DNA of 64,000 nt from Trifolium pratense. Taxonomy: Eukaryota; Streptophyta; Magnoliopsida; Fabales; Fabaceae. A program made the translations under genes and the position numbers. Numbering within the stretch: the stretch's first letter is position 1; each line of letters opens with the position of its first letter. Positions 21,926 to 31,600 of the stretch are shown in pieces. Where the stretch lies: contig NC_060065.1 of NCBI RefSeq assembly GCF_020283565.1, positions 22,122,409 to 22,186,408 on the forward strand, in the 5' to 3' direction. The notes under the pieces are model-generated. The model saw only the letters and a program-made list of their open reading frames with translations, was not told the origin of the DNA and did not search any database.

Positions 21926-24066
21926 GTTGTTAATACAAGATAAACTAGCTCTTATTCTATTAGTGATATAACTAAACTCAGACACACCCGCTTGATTAGC
22001 ATGAATACTTTCAACCAATATTTGTGAATCACTTTCAAATATGATCTTATCCCATCCATTTTGCACAGCAAATGAAATTGCTTCTAGGAAAGCCATTCCT
22101 TCTCCTTCAATGGTGGATAGCTTGGCATTTATCCATTTAGTTTGTGCCTTCAAAAACTCACCTGATGCATTCCTGAAACAACATGCCAAAGATGTAATAC
22201 TTTCTTCCATGAAAAAACCAGCATCAATGTTGCATTTGATCCACCCTTGAGCGGGTTTTTGCCATTTGGAATTGTTTTGTAATGTGTTGTTATTTCTGCT
22301 GGGTTGTTTCCTTTGTTGTGCATCAAACCAATCCTTCCACATGCTAAAGGCTTGTTGTCCTAGTTGATAAGCATCAATTGTGTGATTATTCCAAACCATA
22401 TCATTTCTATTTTGCCAAATACACCACATAAGCATGATTGCTCGACCTGCAATAAAACTATTTTCTGTGCTACATACATCAAAAATAAAATCTGCAACAG
22501 ATTGAAACAAATGTGCTCTAGAGTTAAACACTACTTCCAAGCCAGCTGCCGCCCAGCTTGTGCGTGCCTTTGAACAGGTAAGAAACACATGAGCTGCATC
22601 CTCAACATGCTCCTCACACAGAGGACAACAGGTGAACACTCAACATGTCGCTGTAATAACATATCTCGCGTCGGAATACAATTTCCGCACACTCTCCACG
22701 CTAGATGGCGAGCCTTCGATGGGGCTGAAACACGCCATAGTGCTGACCAATTACCATTCACATAGCTGCTATCTCTCTTTAACAGTTCCGTCATAACCAA
22801 CTTGTAACCCACACGCACAGTGTACACACCATTCTTGTCTCCGTCCCAAATTAATTTATCATTATTAATCATGGGAAATAAGGGTACATCCATGATAGCT
22901 TCAGTCATATCAGGAGAAAACAGTGATTGTATCTTTGCAACATTCCATTTCTTCTCTCCTTCCACCAATAAGTCATTCACATATATGTTATAGGTTGATT
23001 GTTGTTGTGGTGAATGTATCCATTTCTCTTGCTGGCCACGAATCCAAGGACTTCCCATGACACTGATATTGCTTCCATCACCAGCCACCCATCTGCATCC
23101 ACGTAACATGACATGTCTAGCATTCCATAAACTCTTCCACGCATAACTCGGGTTGTGACCAAGGTTAGCTTCAAGAAAGGTTGATTTTGGGAAATACCTT
23201 GCTTTTAACACCTTAGCCACCAGCGACTCCGAGTTTTGAATTAAATTTCATCCTTGCTTCGCCACCATCGCCATATTAAAAGCTTGTAGATCTTTGAAAC
23301 CCAAACCTCCTTTCTCTTTCGGACATGTCAATCTATCCCAAGCTAACCACCGAATTCCTTTGTTATTAGTTCCTCCACCCCACCAGAATGCATTGAACAT
23401 TCTTTCAATTTCAGCAATGGTAGTTGAAGGAATAGTGTAGATACTCATAATGTACGAAGGGATAGCCTGCAACACAGATTTAACCATAACCTCCTTCCCG
23501 GCTTTAGATAATGACCGACCTCGCCAAGAGTTAATCTTTTTCCATATTCTGTCCTTGATGTATGAGAATGTAGCTTTCTTGCTCCTCCCAATCATTGAAG
23601 GTAACCCCTAATAAGTACCCGTTCCTAGAACATGACGGACACCTAAGATTCTTGAAAGGTCCAGTTGAGCTGCAGGACTAACATTGCGACTTATAAAGAC
23701 TTCAGACTTAGTTAGGTTGATTTGCTGACCTGATGCTTCCTCGTAGATTTTTAATATTTGTAGTAAATGATTTGCCTCCGAGCAATTAGCCCTGCAAAAT
23801 AAGAAACAATCATCGGCAAAAAGAAGATGGGACACCACTGGTGCCCCTCTACAAATCTTTGCTCCATGCAACTCCCCCCTCCCAACCGCCTCATGAATAA
23901 GGGCTGACAAACCTTCTGCCACCAAAATAAACAAATAGGGTGATAAGGGATCTCCTTGCCTTAATCCACGCCCCGGGACAATAGGGCCCACCCTTTCAGC
24001 ATTCAACATAACAGAGTAATTAACCGAGCTCACGCACATCATCATCCATCTAATCCACTTATCATC
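21926..24066 (-). pseudogene. LINE (L1-type), 3' half: RT end, zinc-binding and RNase H
   Basis: Minus-strand continuation of the LINE whose 5' half is at 35641-37310. It encodes the rest of the reverse transcriptase (GLRQGDPLSPYLFILV, then the FADD catalytic box at about 23815), the zf-RVT zinc-binding region and an RNase H-like domain (WIKCNIDAGF, FESDSQILVESIHA). Breaks seen: TAG at about 23607 in the place of the Leu of YLGLP, TGA at about 23248 in the place of a Trp, and a one-base shift near 22625. The 3' end is lost at the CACTA terminus at 21925. L1-type LINEs copy by target-primed reverse transcription; this copy is dead. Confidence 0.88.
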
Positions 24067-24071
24067 AAAGC
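24067..24071. repeat. Target duplication of Athila-type element, left
   Basis: AAAGC, identical to 35636-35640, marks the insertion site of the LTR element inside the LINE. Confidence 0.9.
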
Positions 24072-25249
24072 TGATAGAAATTTAGCAAGTGTACTAAATA
24101 GCCGTCAAGTAGTATAATAAAATCGTTCTTTCCGCAGGGATTGTTGTAAATCAATTGTAAATTGGAGACATACTCATGTAAATTGACATAAATTGTAAAA
24201 AGGGGGTTCTTGTTTGGTTTCAAGTTTAAATTTCAAAACTTTGGAATTTCTTTGGTGTTTAGATTGATGTAAGAAAAGCGATTGGTCCTTTTTGGGTCAT
24301 CTAATTACTATTTCTCTTGGTAACGCCATGTATGATAACGAATTATTCAAATTAGTTTCATGATTTGATTAAAACACAATTGATTATGCCCAATGTCTTG
24401 GTAACATAATCCTCTCTCATGATCATCAATCCCTAATTTCTTAGTAAGACCTATGATCATGTGAGGAAGGAAAACTTTAATCTTTTAATCTCAATTAACA
24501 ATCCAAAATTTCTTAAGTGAAAATTAATTGATCAATCGTTCCTAGATCGATGATTTATTCCTATCGTCATAGTAAAACAAATCATTGCAATCATCATATA
24601 AGTCGCGAATTCATACAAAGCATTAAGCACAAAGAACAATCAATAGAAACTAACTTCGTAATTCATTAATCATATCATATGACAATCACATAGTTCAAGA
24701 TCAAAAGTAATTAGAATCACCTAAGGACCAATCATGAGAATTTAGCTAGACATTGCAAATTCAGAAATTACATCAAATAAAATGAAAGAAAGCATTATTA
24801 CAAGAAGAATCTTGATGTGTTTCCACACTTGAATCCTTGCTTGGTCGCTCTTGATCCTCCAAAATCGCTCCAAATGCTGTTCTCAGTGTCAAAAATTCGA
24901 TCATGATCCAGATCTGAAGTTTCCCTTTTATAAAACTGATCAAAAATAACGTTTTCCGCCTGAGGCACAGAATTTCCGCCCCAGGCGTAAAAAATTACGT
25001 TTCAGGCACAAGAAATTCGCCTGAAACGGCAAAACAGTGAGCAATCTTGGTTCTTCAGCAAAAATTCCGCCTCAGGCGGAAAAACTTCCGCCCCAGGCGT
25101 AAAAGTACTTCAATTTCCACCAATTTTTATCTGCTATCTTCCTTCGCATGTAGCTTCAAATCAATGTCTTATTCTTCATGATTTAAGTCAAAAACCTCTA
25201 AAATCACTTGAAAATGGTCTTTATTTCCATGTAATGACTAATGTCATCA
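24072..25249 (-). repeat. 3' LTR of Athila-type element (1178 bp)
   Basis: Begins TGATAGAAATTTAGC and ends CTAATGTCATCA in plus-strand reading. It is the same length as the right LTR and I saw no difference on reading both through. A TATA-like TTTTATAAAA lies at about 24927-24940 on the minus strand; the CCGCC/ACGTAA motif cluster at about 24950-25110 lies just upstream of it in the element's sense. Confidence 0.95.
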
Positions 25250-26600
25250 CAACCCCAAACTTGAACTTTTCCTTGTCCTCAAGGAATATCTCAATCTCCA
25301 GGAAAACAAAACACTACCTCGATCCATCTGGCTAAACAAACTCAAACCCAATCAAGTTAGACGTAATTTGCATGATATTTCAATGATCAATTTCGTCATG
25401 ATTCAAGTACACACAGTTTCAAATTTAGGCAAAACAAAGAGCATCAAACAAAGATTGACCATACTTAATTTCTTCACACCCTCACCGACTCTCCTGTTTA
25501 AGGGTAATATAATCACTCAATCAACACATCATAACTAGACTACTATAAATTTGCAGACATTCTCAAAAATCAATCACCATGTCATGAGCACACACATTAG
25601 AGGACTTTTAAAGGTTATAACGTGGCCTGGTTAAAAGGTGGATGGTGGCTTTTCTGGTAAGTGAGTAAAAAAACTTGAAATTAGATACCACTGAGTCGAA
25701 TAGATACAACACCCCACCCTACTTTGTAAGAATTTATACTTAGAGAACAATTTTCTTTCACAAAATTCCTTTTTGTTTTCAAGAAGGTCACCATGATTAT
25801 TATTTTTTTTTTATTTTTTTTTTTTTCGATACTTCTTTTCTTGGTGAACTTTTGAATTTTTCTTTCATAATTTTTTTTTTTTTAAGTTCTCTAGTATATC
25901 CACCCCAAACTTAAGTTGTTGCTAGTTCCAAAAGCAACCCCAAACTTAGTGAAATGCATTGTGCAAACACCACTAAAGGTATCTAATTCTCCAAGAAAAT
26001 CATTTTTTTTTTTTTTTAATATTATTTTGATAACTTGGGTCAGATACAAACAAAACATTTTTCTTTAAGCTCAAAAGGGGTTAAACAACGGATACGCAAT
26101 GATAAGGGTGGCTAGAACAGGCTCAAGGTACCAAACAACTTGCCTCGTGTGTACATCACAACAATAAATCAATTAAAGAGAACATGCGCAAATTCTAGAG
26201 ACATAGCTAAGTGTGGAATTCTCATAATCATCAAAAGAAATCAGTGTTTGGGCTCAAAATCTCACAGTTTTTGGCTGAATTAAACTATGGTCAATATTTG
26301 TGAGAGTCCCTAAGCCTTGCCTAAATCATCACTATGATGCATCCGAAACAATCAAAAACATCACAAATTCATATCACACATTTGGTCAACAATTTTGAAT
26401 CTAAGATGATAGCCAAACAAATTTCCATAGTGTGAGGTTTTCAAAAAGACTAAGACATTCAAAGAAAACAAAACGACTAGCTCAAGTACTTATTATAGAC
26501 CAACATCAAGCATGCCACAAATTAAACAAAAGAATCATAACACACAGGCCAAAAAGAATCTATAGAGGAGAAGGACAGTAAAGGTGAATGGCACAAAACC
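25250..26600 (-). other. 3' non-coding part of Athila-type element, with polypurine tract
   Basis: Non-coding spacer between ORF3 and the 3' LTR. The minus-strand AAGTTTGGGGTTG next to the LTR (25250-25262) is the likely polypurine tract. Two more copies of AAGTTTGGGG occur near 25902 and 25932. Long runs of T on the plus strand lie at about 25800-25890 and 26004-26018. Confidence 0.65.
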
Positions 26601-27815
26601 TCAATCCTGCTCGGGCATGTTATGATCATGATCAAAACGAGGCAGATTTCCAGGAAATTGCATTGATGAGGACCCTCCTTCATCTGGAAGGCCAGCTGCC
26701 CTCCTTTGGCGAATGTAGGTAGCACGGTTCATTTCATGTGTAGCCGCCATGCTCCTAACTCTTTGATTGTGAGCTTCATCAAAATCATGCATTGTTGGAT
26801 ATCTCGGATAGAAATATGCCGGGACTTGCTCCCGGTAACGCATGGATGCTTGCCATAAGGCGGATGAAGTGTCATAGTGGTCCGCCATATCAATGCCCTG
26901 TTGGGTGCTCATGTCCATTTTCCACACCATGTCAGCAAGAACATTCACATCAAATTGCGGAGCTGGAAAACTCTCCATTTCCGGACCTTGTGGTATGTCA
27001 TGGTGCATCATATTTTCAACATTCTCCTCCCTTTCTTCACCTCCTCCCTCAACCGTGTAATCCATCACATCATCCACATCAGCAAATGGAATGAATGTCT
27101 TCCCGAAAGTTTTTCTTCTCACATCTCTCACAAAAGCCGTAGTGACTTTTCTAGGCTCTTCCATTTGATCATCATCAAAAGTAGCAACATTTTGATCCAG
27201 ACACAGTTTAGTGATCAAACAGAGATGTGTTAGACTATATGACCCGGGATCTTTCTGGATAATTGCAGACAAATCATCACTCAGAATTGTGCCCAAATCT
27301 ATGTCTTCACCTAACAAAATAGCTTGAAGTGCTAGCCCTACATCCATAGGAATCTCAGAATTGTTCCCACTTGGCTCCACGTTATTTATCCAAAATTCAG
27401 CCCAAATCCGTGGAATATCCAACAAATGAGCGGTTTTAAACCGCTGGGGTGGGAGCTGTCTAGATGGTCTCACCCACACACTTCCGGGTACAGTCAGCTG
27501 AGATTTTAAAGCCTCACGCTTATCTGATGCCATGGTTGCCCTATTCTCACGTCGATGATTCAGAACACAGAATTCAGGAACATTAAAATGAAATATCCTA
27601 TTTATAGTTTCCGGGGAGTAGTCTACATCTACCCCGCGTACTTTAGCAATCCGTGGTGACGAATTTTTCACTCGCCATGCATTACTCAAAAATTCTAATG
27701 CTAAAGTACGATTTCCAGACCGAAGACAGAAATTAAACTCATACCAATGCCTGTTGCGGAATTCTGCTTCAATTAAGGGAAATGCTAGCACTTCATCCGT
27801 GAGACGCTTTTAAGG
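26601..27815 (-). CDS. Third ORF of Athila-type element (env position, unknown role)
   Basis: A frame of about 400 residues between pol and the 3' LTR, the place of the third ORF in Athila elements. The N-terminal part (RHWYEFNFCLRSGNRTLAL, VDVDYSPETINRIFHF) resembles the domain called putative plant transposon protein. An acidic middle and a Met/Gln-rich tail follow. I see no signal peptide or membrane segment, so an envelope function is not supported. There is no ATG at the start: the open frame begins after a TAA at about 27813, and the first in-frame Met is near residue 87, at MASDKREALK. It may rely on splicing or another start, or the TAA may be a recent mutation. Confidence 0.7.
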
Positions 27816-28200
27816 TTTGAAGTCCTTACTTTTGAGAGTCTGGTACCGATTGTAAAAAATTTGAAGAATTGGTTGTTGTTGATGATGGGTTTTGAAGAAT
27901 AGAGTTGGATGGAAGAAATTTTTGTGGGTTTGGTGTTATGGGTGTGAGAGAGGTTGTTGTTTTAATGGGGTTTTGAAGGATTTGGGAGGTTTAGGTTCAA
28001 GAGGGGTTTGAGATTTGAGGATGAAATTGGTGAAAGAGAATGGGTGAATTTGTTGTGGTTGTTGTTTTAATGAAGGATTGTGTTGGGTTTGAAGGTTTGG
28101 ATGGTTGTTAATGGAGGATTTGTGTGAGAAAGAGGATGAAGTTTTGTGAGAAGGGATAAGGTTTGTTGAAGAAGATGAAGTTTTTGAGAAAGAAAGAGGG
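27816..28200 (-). promoter_or_regulatory. CA-rich leader-like spacer before ORF3
   Basis: On the minus strand this is rich in C, A and T, looks unstructured, and shows almost no ATG before ORF3, as in a 5' leader used by scanning ribosomes. It lies between the motif array (28200-28560) and ORF3. A leader role is inference. Confidence 0.35.
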
Positions 28201-28560
28201 TTTCACGTTTTTCTACGCCTAGAACGCGCAAATTCCGCCTAAAACGTAAGCTTTTCCGCCTGAAACGGCAAAACAGTGAGCACCATTTTTTTCAGTGTGA
28301 TTTTCCGCCTAAAACGTAAAAACAGTGAGCAATGTTTTTTCTTCAAACTTTTCCGCCCCAAACGGCAATGTTTCCGCCCCAAACGGCAAAATATTGAGCA
28401 ACCCAATTTCTTCAGGATTTTTACGCCCCAAACGTAATTTCTTCCGCCCCAAACGGCAAAACAGAGAGCACATGAATTTTCTTCAAAATTTTTACGCCTT
28501 AGGCTCCATTTTTCCCGCCCCAAACGTAATTTCCTGGTTGTACACTTTTCACACTCCTCT
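28200..28560 (-). repeat. CCGCC / ACGTAA motif array in pol-ORF3 spacer
   Basis: Degenerate words TTCCGCC(C/T), AAACGGCAAAA and CAGTGAGCA recur here at least four times. A 26-base string at 28257-28282 is identical to 25018-25043 in the LTR, where the same words lie upstream of the TATA-like box. Function unknown; a promoter-like role is inferred from position. Confidence 0.7.
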
Positions 28561-28684
28561 TTTTTTCAATTTGACCTGCAAAACACAAAAAATCAAAAGA
28601 AAAACTATTACGGTTAAATAAAACCTTGGGTTGCCTCCCAAGCAGCGCTACTTTTAGCGTCATTAGCTCGACGGTCTCGAAACC

Positions 28685-31600
28685 TCAAGGGTCTTCGAAA
28701 AGTACTGCCACCTTGTGGCGATTAAAATCTCCTCCCTTATAAAACTTGAGTCTTTGTCCATTTACTTTGAAAGATTTCTCCTCCTCTCCTGGTGTAAAAA
28801 TTTCCACAGCCCCGTGTGGAAAAACTTCCTTAATGACAAACGGACCAGACCACCGAGACATCAGCTTACCCGGGAACAACCTTAAACGAGAATTGAATAG
28901 CAAGACTTGCTGTCCTTTCTTAAACTCCTTTCTTACCAGCCCTTTATCATGATACTTCTTTGTCCTTGCTTTAAAAATCACGGCATTTTCATATGCTTGC
29001 ATCCGCCATTCTTCGAGTTCGTTCAGCTTAAGCAATCTTTTCTCACCCGCAAGACCTGCATCAAAATTTAAAAATTTCACAGCCCAATATGCCTTGTGTT
29101 CTAGCTCAACCGGTAGGTGACATGATTTGCCATAAACTAGTTGGTACAGAGAGAACCCCAAGTGTGTCTTGAACGCGGTTCTATAAGCCCAAAGTGTATC
29201 ATTAAGCTTCATTGACCAGTCTTTCCTTGAAGTAGAAACCGTTTTCTCCAGAATTTGTTTCAATTGCCGGTTAGATACTTCAACTTGTCCACTTGTCTGA
29301 GGATGGTATGGAGTGGCCACCTTGTGCTTGACATTGTATTTCTCCAAGACATTCTCCAAGTATTTGTTACAAAAATGTTTGCCTCCATCACTAATGAGAA
29401 TTCTAGGAACCCCAAACCGAGTAAAAATATTTTCTTTAAGGAACTTCACCACGGTATGAGAATCATTTGCTTGGCAAGGAATAGCTTCCACCCATTTTGT
29501 AACATAATCTACACACACCAATATATGAAGATTAGACCGTGAAGATGGAAAAGGTCCCATGAAATCAATCCCCCAACAATCAAAAGGTTCTACTTCGAGC
29601 ATTTGGTTTAGAGGCATCTCATCCCACTTTGAAACATTGCCGGTCCTCTGGCAATTATCACATCTTCTAGCAAACTCTACACAATCTGCAAACAGTGTCG
29701 GCCAAAAGAAACCACTTTGAAGCACCTTTGCTGCTGTTCGTGGACCACTGTGATGACCACCATATGGAGAACTATGGCAATGCCACATTATGCTTTGCGC
29801 CTCTTCTTCATCAACACATCTACGGATCAAGCCATCTTGCCCCACCTTAAATAGGTATGGATCATCCCAAAAATAGAAGTTAGCATCTCTAAAGAATTTC
29901 TTCTTTTGCTGATAGGAATAGTCCTCCGGGATTTCATTTCCTGCTTTGAAATTAGCCATGTCAGCAAACCAAGGCCTTTGAGAAACCATCAGCAATTTTT
30001 CATCCGGGAACTCTTCGTTAATGCACTTCTCTTTTGTGGTCACCATTGGATTTTCTAACCTTGACAAATGGTCCGCGACCACATTCTCCACACCTTTCTT
30101 GTCTTTTATCTCCAAATCAAATTCCTGCAAGAGTAGTACCCACCTCAAGAGTCTAGGCTTTGAGTCGCCTTTTGTGAGGAGGTACTTAAGTGCCGAGTGA
30201 TCTGAAAAAACAACAACTTTCGATCCAATCAGATAAGAGCGAAATTTTTCCAAAGCAAATACTATTGCAAGCAACTCTTTTTCAGTAGTTGTGTAATTGA
30301 TTTGGTTTTCATTCAAAACCTTGCTTGCATAATATATAGCATGGAAAAATTTCGCATGTCGTTGGCCAAGCACCGCTCCAACCGCATAATCACTTGCATC
30401 ACACATTAATTCAAAAGGGAGATCCCAATTAGGTGCAACGATTATGGGCGCGGTGACCAACTTTTCTTTAATCACAACAAAAGCATTCAAACATTCATTA
30501 TCAAATTTAAATTCATTTTCCTTCACAAGAAGGTTACTTAAGGGCTTAGCTATTTTCGAAAAGTCTTTGATGAAACGCCGATAGAAACCGGCATGACCCA
30601 AGAAACTTCTCACTCCCTTAACATTAACGGGAGGGGGCAATTCCTTAATAACCTCTATCTTTGCTTGGTCAACTTGAATGCCCTTTGAAGAGATTTTGTG
30701 TCCAAGCACAATACCTTCTTTAACCATAAAATGACATTTTTCCCAATTTAAAACTAAATTGGTACTTATGCATCTCTTCAATACGGCATTCAAATTGGCT
30801 AAACATTTATCAAAAGACTTACCAAACACAGAAAAATCATCCATAAATACCTCGATTGTGTCCTCCATCATATCAGCAAAAATAGATAGCATACACCGCT
30901 GGAATGTGGCCGGTGCGTTGCACAACCCGAAAGGCATCTTCCGGTAAGCAAATACTCCAAAAGGACAAGTAAAAGCTGTTTTCTCCTGATCCTCTGGGTC
31001 TACCACAATCTGATTGTACCCAGAATATCCATCCAAAAAGCAATAATAGGCCTGCCCTGCAAGCCTTTCCAACATTTGGTCCATGAATGGAAGAGGGAAG
31101 TGATCTTTTCTTGTTGCCGAGTTCAACCGCCTGTAGTCTATACACATCCGCCACCCAGTGACGGTGCGAGTGGGTATCAGTTCATTTTTTTCATTTCTCA
31201 CAACTGTCATACCACCTTTTTTCGGGACCACATGGACAGGACTAACCCACGCACTATCCGAGATTGGATAAATCATACCAGCTTCTAGAAGTTTAAGAAC
31301 CTCTTTCTTCACCACTTCTTTCATGGTTGGATTTAGTCTTCTTTGAGGTTGCACCACAGGTTTGTATTCATCTTCCATTTTTATCTTATGCATACAGAAT
31401 CCGGGACTAATCCCTTTCAAATCAGAGATGCTCCAACCCATGGCTTCTTTATTTTCTCGCAAGACTCTAGTTAGCTTCTCTGCTTCCAAAGAACTCAACC
31501 TGCTGCTTATGATTGCCGGTTGTGAAGCATCTTCTCCTAAGAAAACATATTTTAAGTGAGGGGGGAGCTCTTTCAACTCCGGAATAGTAACTTTTAGGTC

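Noticed and set aside
26601..27791. Third ORF as an envelope protein
   Set aside because: Position fits, but no signal peptide, transmembrane segment or furin-like site is visible.
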